20,924 nucleotides of DNA from JBBQXK01 sp038251625 (GCA_038251625.1 JBBSBE010000070.1:1-20924); one strand, 5' to 3'; counted from the stretch's first letter, positions 6,123 through 14,388 are shown. Numbers and translations: made by a program. Notes: a model not told the origin generated them from the sequence alone.

Positions 6123-7142
6123 CTATGGCCCGCGCGAGCGGATCATCCCAACGATGTCGTACACCTGGTCCAGCACCGGGCGCGCGATGGCCTCTGCGCG
6201 GTCGGCGCCCTGACCGAGGATGCGGTCAATCTCGGCCGGATCCTGCATGAGGCGCAGCATTTCGGAGGTGATGGGGGCGAGCTTCGCAACGGCTAGGTCG
6301 GCAAGTGCTGGCTTGAAGGTGCCGAAGGCCGCACCTGCGTACTGTGCGATGACCGCGTCCGGCGTCATGCCGCCAAGGGCCGCGTAGATATTGACCAGGT
6401 TGCGTGCCTCGGGACGATCCTTGAGCCCGTCGAGCGTTTCAGGCAGAGGCTCGGGGTCGGTCTTGGCCTTGCGGATCTTCTTGGCGATCTCGTCGGCGGT
6501 GTCGGTCAGGTTGATGCGGCTCTGGTCCGAGGGGTCGGATTTCGACATCTTCTTGGTGCCGTCGCGCAGGGACATGACCTTTGTACCGGCCCCTTCGATG
6601 ACGGGTTCGGTGAGGGGGAAGAAATCCACGCCGAAATCGTTGTTGAACTTGGCGGCAATGTCGCGGGTCAGTTCAAGGTGCTGTTTCTGGTCTTCGCCCA
6701 CGGGCACATGCGTGGCCTTGTAGGCCAGGATGTCGGCCGCCATGAGGGCGGGGTAGGCGTAAAGGCCGAGCGAGACGGCCTCGCTGTTCTTGCCGGCCTT
6801 GTCCTTGAACTGGGTCATGCGGCTCATCCAGCCCAAGCGCGCCACGCAGGTGAAGATCCAGCCCAGTTCCACATGGGCGGAAACCTGGCTCTGGTTGAAG
6901 AGGATGGATCGCGCGGGGTCGATGCCCGCGGCAAGAAATCCCGCCGCTGCCTCGCGCGTGGCGTGGCGCAGCTTCGTGGGGTCCTGCCAGACGGTGATGG
7001 CGTGCATGTCGACAAGGCAGTAGACCGTCTCGATCCCCTCGTCCTGCTTTTCGACGAAGCGCTTCAGCGCGCCAAGATAGTTGCCAAGGGTCAGCCCGCC
7101 CGATGGCTGGATCCCCGAGAATATGCGCGTTGCGAAGGCCAC
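6123..7142 (-). CDS. trpS: tryptophan--tRNA ligase
   Basis: Cytoplasmic class I aminoacyl-tRNA synthetase that charges tRNA-Trp; 339 aa, normal for bacterial TrpS. The class I signature is visible as SGIQPSGGLTLGNYLGA (residues 9-25, the HIGH-equivalent being TLGN) and KMSKS at 198-202. DMHAIT, GEDQKQHLELTRDIA and ADILAYKATHVPVG are family hallmarks. The start codon is GTG (7142-7140), matching the usual N-terminus just before the Rossmann fold, with GGGG about 7 nt upstream. In many alphaproteobacteria trpS follows glnD and murJ; here a rhomboid-fold gene on the other strand separates it from murJ. Its own promoter is likely at 7176-7204. Confidence 0.97.
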   Translation of the reverse strand: MAFATRIFSGIQPSGGLTLGNYLGALKRFVEKQDEGIETVYCLVDMHAITVWQDPTKLRHATREAAAGFLAAGIDPARSILFNQSQVSAHVELGWIFTCVARLGWMSRMTQFKDKAGKNSEAVSLGLYAYPALMAADILAYKATHVPVGEDQKQHLELTRDIAAKFNNDFGVDFFPLTEPVIEGAGTKVMSLRDGTKKMSKSDPSDQSRINLTDTADEIAKKIRKAKTDPEPLPETLDGLKDRPEARNLVNIYAALGGMTPDAVIAQYAGAAFGTFKPALADLAVAKLAPITSEMLRLMQDPAEIDRILGQGADRAEAIARPVLDQVYDIVGMIRSRGP

Positions 7143-7175
7143 CCTGTCACCCCGTCTGGAAAAACCTGCCCGGAG

Positions 7176-7204
7176 GGCTTATCGCTGGCCGGAACGCGCG
7201 TCAA
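7176..7204 (-). promoter_or_regulatory. sigma70-like promoter for trpS
   Basis: On the minus strand TTGACG (7204-7199, one mismatch to consensus) is followed by 17 bases and then TAAGCC (7181-7176). The predicted start lies about 30 bases upstream of the trpS GTG. It sits in the 82-base divergent gap between trpS and the rhomboid-fold gene. Confidence 0.45.
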
Positions 7205-7224
7205 CGCGACAGGAAAGGCCACCG

Positions 7225-7905
7225 ATGGACCATACTGCACCCCCCTTCAACCGCCTGCCGCCCATCGTGTGGCTGTTGGCATTGCCGATCATCGCGATGG
7301 AGGTGGTGGTGAGCCTTGGGGCCACGGGGCTGATCGGGCCGCCCGAGGCCATCGGCTGGCGGCTGGATGCGGTGCAGCGGTTCGCGTTCTCGCCCGATTA
7401 TCTGCGCCAGATGTGGGATGCGAACCTCTGGCCCTGGGGCGGGCTGATGCGGCTGGTCAGCTACCCGCTGGTGCACGGCAATTTCACCCATGCGCTGTTC
7501 GTGATCGTGTTCCTGCTGGCGCTGGGCAAGTTCGTGGGCGACGTGTTCCGCTGGTGGGCGGTGCTGGCCGTCTGGATCGGCGCCACGGTTGCGGGCGCGG
7601 TGGCCTATGCGGTGGTGCCCTTCGTGAAGCTGCCGCTGTTCGGGGGGTATCCGCCCGTCTACGGGCTGATCGGGGCCTTCACCTTCCTGTTGTGGACGAA
7701 CCTCGCGCTGACGGGCGGCAACCGGTATCGCGCGTTTTCGCTGATCGGGATGCTGCTGTCGATCCAGCTTTTGTTCGGGGTGCTTTTCGGCGGAGGGCAC
7801 GAGTGGATCGCGGACCTTGCGGGCTTTGCCGCGGGGTTCCTGTTGTCCTTCGTGGTCAGCCCGGGTGGATGGGCCGTGGTGAAGGCCAAGATCCGTCAGC
7901 GCTGA
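7225..7905 (+). CDS. rhomboid-fold membrane protein lacking catalytic residues (probable pseudoprotease)
   Basis: Integral membrane protein of 226 aa with the six-helix rhomboid layout. The second-helix motif HGNFTHALFV (residues 84-93) aligns without gaps with the HxxxxHxxxN motif of E. coli GlpG, and GYPPVYGLIGAF (141-152) occupies the place of the GxSG active-site loop and helix. The catalytic Ser is replaced by Tyr142 and the following Gly by Pro. The catalytic His is replaced by Asp197 in ADLAGFAAGF, and the oxyanion Asn by Val93. Only the structural His84 and His89 and the helix-packing glycines remain, so peptide-bond cleavage is not expected. An adaptor or chaperone role, as in iRhoms and derlins, is inference. 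The ATG at 7225 follows an AGGAAAGG site. It is divergent from trpS, and its 3' end overlaps murJ by 10 bases. Confidence 0.85.
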   Translation: MDHTAPPFNRLPPIVWLLALPIIAMEVVVSLGATGLIGPPEAIGWRLDAVQRFAFSPDYLRQMWDANLWPWGGLMRLVSYPLVHGNFTHALFVIVFLLALGKFVGDVFRWWAVLAVWIGATVAGAVAYAVVPFVKLPLFGGYPPVYGLIGAFTFLLWTNLALTGGNRYRAFSLIGMLLSIQLLFGVLFGGGHEWIADLAGFAAGFLLSFVVSPGGWAVVKAKIRQR

Positions 7906-7908
7906 CGG
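7893..7908. terminator. 16-bp perfect palindrome spanning two convergent stop codons
   Basis: CCGTCAGCGCTGACGG is perfectly self-complementary over 16 bases and contains the stop of the rhomboid-fold gene (TGA 7903-7905) and, on the other strand, that of murJ (TGA 7898-7896). As RNA it can form a 6-bp stem with a GCGC loop in either direction. No T-tract follows, so a bidirectional terminator or mRNA 3'-end role is possible but not shown. Confidence 0.4.
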
Positions 7909-9440
7909 CGCAGCGCCTGGCGGAATTCGGACGGGCGGAAGGCGCCAAGTGCCACGCCCGCCACGCCATAGGCCAGCGATCCGCCCAGAACCAGCAGCGC
8001 AAGGGCCCCGTATCGCAGACCGGCCGTTGCAAGCCAGGGTGCCATCAACCATGCGAGTGCCCAGAGCACCGCGCCCATCAGGATCGCCGCCGCGACAAGG
8101 CGCGGCAGGCGCTGGCGCAGGCGATCATCAAAGCGCGCCTCGATCCCCATCGCGCGGGCGCCAAGCCAAAGCTGCCCCGCCATCACCCAGGCCGAGACTG
8201 TGGTGGCGAGCGCCGCCGCCATGAAGCCGATGACGGGCATCATGCCCACGGCAAAGGCCGCGTTGACGATCATGGAAATCACCGCAAAGCGGAACGGACG
8301 GCGGGTATCTTCGCGCGCGTAGTAAAGCGGTTGCAGCACCTTGTGCAGAACGAACGCGGGCAGGCCCGCGCCATAGGCCGCAAGCGCCAGTGCGGTGGCG
8401 CGCGTATCTTCCGGCCCGAAAGCGCCGCGCTGGAAGAGGACCGAACACAGCGGCAAGGCGATCACGACCAGCGCCACGGCGGCGGGGATCGTCAGCGCCA
8501 GTGCAAATTCGGTGCCACGGTTGAAACTCGCGCGCCCGCCCGCCGCATCGCCTGCCCGCAGGCGGCGCGAGAGGTCGGGCAGAAGCACGGTGCCGATGGC
8601 GATGCCGACGACGCCAAGGGGAAGCTGGTAAAGGCGGTCGGCATAGGACAGCCAGGCCACCGCGCCTTCGGTGAAGCTGGCGACCTGACGGCCGACGAGG
8701 AGGTTGATCTGCACCACCCCGCCCGCCAGAACGGCAGGCCCCGCGATGATGAGAAGGCGCTTCAGTTCGGGGGTGAAGCGCGGCCAGCCCGGGCGGAAGG
8801 TGAACCCGAGCCGCCGCGCGCCGTACCATGTGAAGGCGAACTGGGCGACGCCCGTGACCGGCACCGTCCACGCGAGCGTGAGCCCGATATCCCACCCCGC
8901 GCGATCCGCCATCAGCATGGCGGCGATGAACATCAGGTTCATCAGCACGGGCACGAACGACGCCTCGGTAAAACGGCCATGCGCGTTCATCACGCCGGAC
9001 AAAAGCGCCACGAGCGAGATGAAGAGGATGTAGCTGAACGAGATGCGCCCGAATTCCACCGCAAGGTTGAACCGCGCGTCGCCGATGAAGCCACTGGCCA
9101 TGGCCCAGACCAGCCATGGCATCGCAAGCGTGCCGAGAAGCGAAATGAGGATCAGAACCGAGCCAAGCCCGTTGAAGGCATCGCGGGCAAACCCCTGGGC
9201 ATCCTCGCCCCCTTCCAGTTTTTTGGCGAACATCGGCACGAAAGCCATGTTGAAAGCGCCCTCGGCAAAGAAGCGGCGGAACATGTTGGGGATCGAGAAG
9301 GCCACGAGGAACGCCTCGGCTACCGGGCCCGCGCCAAGGTAGGCCGCCATCATCACATCGCGCACAAAGCCCGCGCCACGCGACAGGAGCGTCCACCCCC
9401 CCACGGTGAGGATGGCCGAGATAAGGCGAATGGGCTTCAT
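7896..9440 (-). CDS. murJ: lipid II flippase MurJ
   Basis: Inner-membrane MOP-superfamily transporter that moves lipid II to the periplasmic side for peptidoglycan synthesis; 514 aa, about 14 membrane helices, full length. The N-terminal signature is clear: SRGAGFVRD (Arg21, Arg27), AEAFLVAFSIPNMFRRFFAEGAF with Arg55/Arg56, and FVPMF. The position of E. coli Asp39 is Glu42 here, a conservative change. The ATG at 9440 shares four bases with the glnD stop (ATGA), so it is translated by coupling as the last gene of the lpoA-like/glnD/murJ operon. The glnD-murJ pair is common in alphaproteobacteria. Its stop overlaps the convergent rhomboid-fold gene. Confidence 0.97.
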   Translation of the reverse strand: MKPIRLISAILTVGGWTLLSRGAGFVRDVMMAAYLGAGPVAEAFLVAFSIPNMFRRFFAEGAFNMAFVPMFAKKLEGGEDAQGFARDAFNGLGSVLILISLLGTLAMPWLVWAMASGFIGDARFNLAVEFGRISFSYILFISLVALLSGVMNAHGRFTEASFVPVLMNLMFIAAMLMADRAGWDIGLTLAWTVPVTGVAQFAFTWYGARRLGFTFRPGWPRFTPELKRLLIIAGPAVLAGGVVQINLLVGRQVASFTEGAVAWLSYADRLYQLPLGVVGIAIGTVLLPDLSRRLRAGDAAGGRASFNRGTEFALALTIPAAVALVVIALPLCSVLFQRGAFGPEDTRATALALAAYGAGLPAFVLHKVLQPLYYAREDTRRPFRFAVISMIVNAAFAVGMMPVIGFMAAALATTVSAWVMAGQLWLGARAMGIEARFDDRLRQRLPRLVAAAILMGAVLWALAWLMAPWLATAGLRYGALALLVLGGSLAYGVAGVALGAFRPSEFRQALRRQR

Positions 9441-12250
9441 GCCTCGGCCCGTTCCGCGCCCTCGGTGATGGCCTGGCGCAGCTTGCGTTCCAGCGCTTCG
9501 CGCTTGGCCTTGGTGTGCAGCTTCAGCCCGAACATGTCCTTGACGTAGAAGGTATCCACCACCTGCGCGCCATAGGTCGCGATCACGGCGCTGGCGATAT
9601 AGATGTTGGAGGCGGCCAGAGAGCGGGTCAGATCGTAGAGAAGGCCCGGACGGTCACGGGTGTCGACCTCGATGATGGTGTAGATGTCCGATCCTTCGTT
9701 GTCGAAGATGATATGGGTCGGGAAGCGGAAGGCGCGGTCGCGCTTTTTCAGCTTGTCGCGGTCTTTCAGCGCCTCGCGCGGCAGAACCTCACCCTTGAGG
9801 GTGCGGGAGATGACGGTGCGCAGGCGGGGGATGCGGCTGTCTTCGTAGGGCTTGCCTTCGGAATCCTGCAGCCAGAACACGGCCGTCGCATAGCCGTCCT
9901 TCGAAGTATAGGTCCGCGCATCGACGACATTCGCCCCCGCCAGCGCCAGCGCGCCTGCAAGCCGCGAGAAGATGCCGGGGTGATCGGCCAGAACGAAGGC
10001 CGCGCGGGTGGCATCGCGCGCGTCGTCGGGGTGGATATCGACGCCGATCTCGCCTTCCTTGATCCCGCGCAGGAGGCGCGCGAACACGCCTTGGGTTTCG
10101 GTGGGCAGGCCCTGCCAGTAGGGCGGGTAGTGGCGGCCAAGTTCGGTGCGGATATCCTTGCTGTCCCAATCGGCCAGCATGTCGCGCAGGGCTCGCTTGG
10201 CCTCGGCCTCGCGCTGCGCGCGGTTGACGGATTCAAGACCGCCTTCCAGCGCCTCTGCCGTATCGCGGTAGAGTTTGCGCAGCAGCATTGCTTTCCAGTT
10301 GTTCCAGGTGTTCGGCCCGACGCCCCGGATATCGCAGACGGTAAGAACTGTCAGCAGATCCAGCCGCTTGCGCGTCTTCACCGCCTTGGCGAAGTCGCGC
10401 AGGGTGCGCGGGTCGGCGATATCGCGTTTCTGCGCCACGTCGGACATCAGAAGGTGCTGCCGCACCAGCCATTCGACGGTTTCGCTGTCTTCTGCATTCA
10501 GGCCAAGGCGCGGCGCCACGCGGCGGGCGATCTGGGCGCCAAGGATCGAGTGATCCTCGGGCCGGCCCTTGCCGATGTCATGCAGGAAAAGGGCAAGATA
10601 GATCACCTTGCGGTTCACACCTTCCTGCAGGATGCGGCTGGCGATGGGCAATTCTTCCACCAGTTCGCCGCGTTCGATCTGCGCAAGGGTCGAGATGCAC
10701 TGGATGATGTGTTCGTCCACCGTGTAGTGGTGGTAGACGTTGAACTGCATCATTGCCACGACAGGCTCGAACTCCGGGATGAAGGCGCCGAGCACGCCAA
10801 GCTCGTTCATCCGCCGCAGCGCCCGTTCCGGGTTGCCGTGTTTGAGAAGAAGGTCGAGGAAAATCCGCTTGGCCTCGCGGTTCGCCCGCAATTCGTCATC
10901 GATCAGGTTCAGGTTTGCGGTGATAAGGCGCATCACGTTCGGGTGCAGCAGATAGCCAGACCGCAGCGCTTCTTCGAACACCCGCAGGAGGTTCAGCGTA
11001 TCGGACAGGAACGCCGCAGGGTCGGTCACGTCGATGCGGCCCTGCACGACGCGGAACCCGGCCTTCACCGGCCGCTTGCGGCGCAGAAAGCCGATGATCG
11101 ACGCCTCGCCCTTCACGTGCCGCGCCTCAAGCCCGGTCAGGAAGATGCGGGTCAGCTCGCCCACGCGGGTGGCTTCGCGGAAATAATCCTGCATGAAATG
11201 CTCGACCGCCCGCCGCCCGCCGCGATCCGAATAGCCCAGCCGTGTCGCAACCTCGATCTGCAGATCAAAGGTCAACTGATCCATCGCGCGGCCCGCGATG
11301 TAGTGCATGTGGCACCGGACGGCCCAGAGAAAATCCTCGGCCCGGCGAAAGGCTTCGTATTCATCGCGGGTCAGGAGCCCCGCATCGATGAGGCCCGCGG
11401 CAAAGGGCACGCGGTGCAGGTATTTCCCGATCCAGTAGAGCGTTTGCAGGTCGCGCAGGCCGCCCTTGCCCTCTTTCACATTGGGTTCCAGCATGTAGCG
11501 CTGGCCACCCTGGCGCTTGTGACGCTCGGTGCGCTCGGCAAGCTTGGCCTCGATGAACTGCGGGCCGGTGGAGCGGAAGAGATCCGTCCAGAGCCGCTCG
11601 CTCAACTCATGCGCAAGGGGTTCGTGCCCGGCGAGGAAGCGATGCTCCAGCAAGGCCGTGCGGATGGTAATGTCGTCGCGGGCAAGGCGCAGGCAATCCT
11701 TCACCGTGCGGCTGGCGTGGCCGACCTTCAGCTTCAGATCCCAAAGGATGTAGAGCATGGTTTCGATCACGCTTTCGGCCCAGGGGGTGATCTTCCACGG
11801 GGTGAGGAACAGAAGATCGACGTCCGAGAAGGGCGCCATCTCGGACCTGCCGTAGCCGCCGACGGCGATCACCGCGACACGCTCTGATTCCGTGGGGCTT
11901 GGCAGGGGGTGAAAGCGCGTGGTGGCAAGCGAAAGCACGGTAGTGACAAGACCGTCAACCAGCGCCGCCTGACCCCGGATCAGGGCGCGGGCCTCGGTCG
12001 GGCGGGCGCGGAACGCTTCGGCCAGACGGTCGTGGCCCCTGGCGCGCGCCTCGGCCAGATGGCGCACCGCGATGGCACGGCCGCGCGCGGCAGGCGCATC
12101 CGGCTCGGCCGAAAGTTCGGCCGAGATGGCGGCCAGAAGGGCCCCGGTGTCGATGATGGATGCGGCGGGCAACAGCAGGTCGGGCGCATCGGCGCCCGGC
12201 CTGCCGGGCTCAGAAGCCCGCGCCGCCGAAACTGCGGGGAGCGGGTTCAA
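9437..12250 (-). CDS. glnD: bifunctional [protein-PII] uridylyltransferase/uridylyl-removing enzyme
   Basis: Cytoplasmic nitrogen sensor that uridylylates PII proteins when glutamine is low and removes UMP when it is high; 937 aa, full length. Domains in order: nucleotidyltransferase with GGYGRSEMAPFSDVDLL (residues 131-147; Asp143 and Asp145 metal ligands), the GlnD linker domain with EPNVKEGKGGLRDLQTL (255-271), the HD hydrolase domain with HHYTVDEH (507-514) and His557-Asp558, and two C-terminal ACT domains (about 749-795 and 859-930) that sense glutamine. The start is TTG at 12250: an in-frame TGA lies directly before it, AGGTGG sits 6 nt upstream, and no better start occurs before the conserved region. 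It therefore begins 41 bases inside the upstream lipoprotein gene, and its stop overlaps the murJ start. Confidence 0.96.
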   Translation of the reverse strand: MNPLPAVSAARASEPGRPGADAPDLLLPAASIIDTGALLAAISAELSAEPDAPAARGRAIAVRHLAEARARGHDRLAEAFRARPTEARALIRGQAALVDGLVTTVLSLATTRFHPLPSPTESERVAVIAVGGYGRSEMAPFSDVDLLFLTPWKITPWAESVIETMLYILWDLKLKVGHASRTVKDCLRLARDDITIRTALLEHRFLAGHEPLAHELSERLWTDLFRSTGPQFIEAKLAERTERHKRQGGQRYMLEPNVKEGKGGLRDLQTLYWIGKYLHRVPFAAGLIDAGLLTRDEYEAFRRAEDFLWAVRCHMHYIAGRAMDQLTFDLQIEVATRLGYSDRGGRRAVEHFMQDYFREATRVGELTRIFLTGLEARHVKGEASIIGFLRRKRPVKAGFRVVQGRIDVTDPAAFLSDTLNLLRVFEEALRSGYLLHPNVMRLITANLNLIDDELRANREAKRIFLDLLLKHGNPERALRRMNELGVLGAFIPEFEPVVAMMQFNVYHHYTVDEHIIQCISTLAQIERGELVEELPIASRILQEGVNRKVIYLALFLHDIGKGRPEDHSILGAQIARRVAPRLGLNAEDSETVEWLVRQHLLMSDVAQKRDIADPRTLRDFAKAVKTRKRLDLLTVLTVCDIRGVGPNTWNNWKAMLLRKLYRDTAEALEGGLESVNRAQREAEAKRALRDMLADWDSKDIRTELGRHYPPYWQGLPTETQGVFARLLRGIKEGEIGVDIHPDDARDATRAAFVLADHPGIFSRLAGALALAGANVVDARTYTSKDGYATAVFWLQDSEGKPYEDSRIPRLRTVISRTLKGEVLPREALKDRDKLKKRDRAFRFPTHIIFDNEGSDIYTIIEVDTRDRPGLLYDLTRSLAASNIYIASAVIATYGAQVVDTFYVKDMFGLKLHTKAKREALERKLRQAITEGAERAEA

Positions 12251-13388
12251 TCACCACCACCTGGTTGTTGCGGATCGAGGCGATGGCAAGCCCGCGTTCA
12301 TTGGTGCCGTCGCCGCGCAGACGGAAGATGCCGTTGACGCCCACGAAGCCCGCGCCCTGGGTCAGCGCCGCCCCGGTCAGCGCATTGGCCTGGCCGTTCT
12401 TGACCAGTGCGCCGATGGCCGCGATCCCGTCATAGGCAAGGCCCGAGATCGGATGCGGTGCTGCACCGAACGCGGCCTGATAGCGCGACTGATACTGCTG
12501 GTAGAGGCCCGGATCGGGCAGCGCGAACCAGCCGCCCTGCACACCCGGCAGGGCAAGTGTGGCGGCGGGGATGTCCCAGCGCGTCAGGCCGATATACTGT
12601 GTCGCCGCCGATCCGATGCCATTCTCGGTCATCAACTGGGTGATGAGGGGCAGAGCGCCCGCCGTATCGGCTGTGAAGAACACCGCATCGGCGGCATTGG
12701 CGCGAGCGGCTGCCGCGATGCCCGGCACGGCCTGCACGATGCCGTTTTGCGAAAATTCATAACCCTGCACGCCTGCGATTGTACCGCCCGCCGCCTGAAC
12801 CCCCGTCTGGATCGCGCCGCGGCCGATTTCGCCCGCCGTGTTGCGGTCATAGACCACAAGGATGCGCCGCTTGCCCTGCCGCACGGCATAGCGCGACAGC
12901 CGCTCTGCGGTGTTGCGGAAGGTGGAGCCGAGCACGAAGACGTTGCCGCCCGCGATATCGGTGTTGTTGGAGAACGAGAGCACGTTGACCCCGGCCCCGG
13001 CAACGGCAAGGCCGGCAGCATTGGCCTCTTGCGCAAAGACCGGGCCGAGAATGATCTTTGCGCCCTCGTTCACGGCCTTTGCGGCCATCGCCTGCGCCTG
13101 CGCGGGATTGCCCGCGGTATTGTAGACGCGCAGGTCGATCTTCACGCCGCCGAGATCCGCAATCGCGAGCCGTGCTGCGTTCTGCAGGCTGGTGGCAATC
13201 AACTCATCCGTCGCCTGACCTGATCCGCCGGGCACCAGAAGCGCCACGGGGACGGGGGCATCGGTGTCGATCCGCGGGCCGCCGGCGGTGATGCCGGGCA
13301 GGGTATCGCAGGCCGCGACAGCCAGAACGGCCGTGATAGCCACGATCTGAAGGAGCGCCTTGCGGGCGCGGTTCAGGCAGGACAACAT
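12210..13388 (-). CDS. LpoA-like lipoprotein, penicillin-binding protein activator family
   Basis: Lipoprotein with a periplasmic-binding-protein (Peripla_BP_6/LpoA C-domain) fold, 392 aa. The signal peptide ends in the lipobox V24-A25-A26-C27, so Cys27 should be lipidated. The mature part (VPVALLVPGGSG..., GAKIILGPVFAQEA, GLAYDGIAAIGAL) resembles the C-terminal half of E. coli LpoA, which activates PBP1A from the outer membrane. The N-terminal TPR half of E. coli LpoA is absent, as is usual outside gammaproteobacteria, so activation of a PBP is inferred. In E. coli lpoA (yraM) is also divergent from rsmI (yraL) and close to yraN, which supports the assignment. The ATG at 13388 has an AAAGGG site. 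The glnD start lies inside its 3' end. A branched-chain amino acid receptor is less likely because no ABC genes accompany it. Confidence 0.87.
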   Translation of the reverse strand: MLSCLNRARKALLQIVAITAVLAVAACDTLPGITAGGPRIDTDAPVPVALLVPGGSGQATDELIATSLQNAARLAIADLGGVKIDLRVYNTAGNPAQAQAMAAKAVNEGAKIILGPVFAQEANAAGLAVAGAGVNVLSFSNNTDIAGGNVFVLGSTFRNTAERLSRYAVRQGKRRILVVYDRNTAGEIGRGAIQTGVQAAGGTIAGVQGYEFSQNGIVQAVPGIAAAARANAADAVFFTADTAGALPLITQLMTENGIGSAATQYIGLTRWDIPAATLALPGVQGGWFALPDPGLYQQYQSRYQAAFGAAPHPISGLAYDGIAAIGALVKNGQANALTGAALTQGAGFVGVNGIFRLRGDGTNERGLAIASIRNNQVVVIEPAPRSFGGAGF

Positions 13389-13423
13389 GGAGGCACCCTT
13401 TCGCACACCCTCGGGAAACGGGG

Positions 13424-13446
13424 GCAGACTAGGGCCTAAGGTCTGC
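13424..13446. promoter_or_regulatory. inverted repeat in the lpoA-like/rsmI divergent promoter region
   Basis: GCAGAC (13424-13429) and GTCTGC (13441-13446) form a perfect 6-bp inverted repeat 11 bases apart, with a smaller TAGG/CCTA repeat inside. It sits in the 87-base divergent gap and overlaps the predicted -10 box of the lipoprotein gene. It could be an operator for either gene; no regulator is suggested by the sequence. Confidence 0.3.
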
Positions 13447-13454
13447 GAAGTAAA
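13426..13454 (-). promoter_or_regulatory. possible sigma70-like promoter for the lpoA-like/glnD/murJ operon
   Basis: On the minus strand TTTACT (13454-13449) and TAGTCT (13431-13426) are separated by 17 bases. The matches are moderate (4/6 and 3/6). The predicted transcription start would lie 30-35 bases upstream of the ATG at 13388. Confidence 0.3.
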
Positions 13455-13475
13455 CGTGAGAGGACGGCATTCGCC

Positions 13476-14384
13476 ATGGCCGATGATTCCAATGGGCAGA
13501 GCACCGCCGGACCGACGGCCTGGCGCCGGGTGACGCTGTTGCCGGGCCTGCATCTGGTGGCGACCCCGATCGGTGCCGCACGCGATATCACGCTGCGCGC
13601 GCTGGATACGCTGGCCTCTGCCGACGTGCTGGCGGCGGAGGATACGCGGACGCTGCGGCATCTGATGGAAATCCACGGGATCCCCCTCGGCGGGCGCCCG
13701 CTTCTGGCCTATCACGACCATAACGGCGCGGCGGCCCGGCCTCGGCTGCTGGCCGCTTTGGCCGCGGGCCAGAGCCTTGCCTATGCGTCGGATGCCGGAA
13801 CACCGCTGGTGGCAGATCCGGGCTTCGCGCTGGCCCGCGCTGCAATCGAGGAAGGCCACAAGGTGCTGGCAGCGCCCGGCCCGTCGGCGCTGCTGGCCGC
13901 GCTGAGTGTGGCGGGTCTGCCGACCGACAGGTTTCTCTTTGCCGGATTTCCGCCGACGACCGCCAAGGCGCGGGCCGATTTCCTGGTGCCGCTGGCCGGG
14001 CTGAAAGCCACCATCGTTCTCTACGAATCGCCGAAGCGCGTTCATGAATTGTTAGCTGAATTGAGCCAGAGTCTGGGAGGGTCGAGGAAGGCTGCGGTCT
14101 GCCGCGAGCTGACGAAACGATTCGAAGAGGTGAGACGCGGCACTCTGGACGAGCTTTGTACGGCACTCGCCGGGCAGACGGTCAAGGGCGAAGTCGTTGT
14201 GGTGATCGACCGGGGGGAGACGGTGCAAGCGTCCGCCGCCGATGTCGAGGCCGCGCTGCGGGCGGCCCTGCCGGGCGCCACGTTGCGCGATGCCGCAGCG
14301 ACCGTGGCGGTGGCGCTTGGTCTGCCGCGGCGTGAGGTCTATCAGACGGCTCTGCGGCTTGCCGCGGATGCGGAGGGGGAGTGA
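13476..14384 (+). CDS. rsmI: 16S rRNA (cytidine(1402)-2'-O)-methyltransferase
   Basis: Cytoplasmic SAM-dependent enzyme that 2'-O-methylates C1402 in the 16S rRNA decoding centre; 302 aa, slightly longer than E. coli RsmI (286 aa) because of an N-terminal extension of about 20 residues. The tetrapyrrole-methylase fold is clear: LVATPIGAARDITLRAL (residues 27-43), AAEDTR, YASDAGTPLVADPG and APGPSALLAAL. The ATG at 13476 has GAGAGGA about 11 nt upstream, rather far; a start nearer residue 20 is possible. It is divergent from the lpoA-like gene, as in E. coli, and yraN follows after 4 bases, so the two are probably cotranscribed. Confidence 0.95.
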   Translation: MADDSNGQSTAGPTAWRRVTLLPGLHLVATPIGAARDITLRALDTLASADVLAAEDTRTLRHLMEIHGIPLGGRPLLAYHDHNGAAARPRLLAALAAGQSLAYASDAGTPLVADPGFALARAAIEEGHKVLAAPGPSALLAALSVAGLPTDRFLFAGFPPTTAKARADFLVPLAGLKATIVLYESPKRVHELLAELSQSLGGSRKAAVCRELTKRFEEVRRGTLDELCTALAGQTVKGEVVVVIDRGETVQASAADVEAALRAALPGATLRDAAATVAVALGLPRREVYQTALRLAADAEGE

Positions 14385-14388
14385 AGGC

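Noticed and set aside
7143..7181. Small hairpin GCCC-TCC-GGGC followed by T5 in the trpS leader, resembling an attenuator
   Set aside because: The stem is only 4 bp, there is no Trp-containing leader peptide and no T-box; too weak to call.
6678..9548. 956-aa open frame on the plus strand spanning trpS, rhomboid and murJ regions
   Set aside because: It crosses real genes on both strands and has a shadow composition with runs of charged residues and no recognisable fold.
9515..11887. 790-aa open frame opposite glnD
   Set aside because: Antisense mirror of GlnD; no ribosome binding site and no domain.
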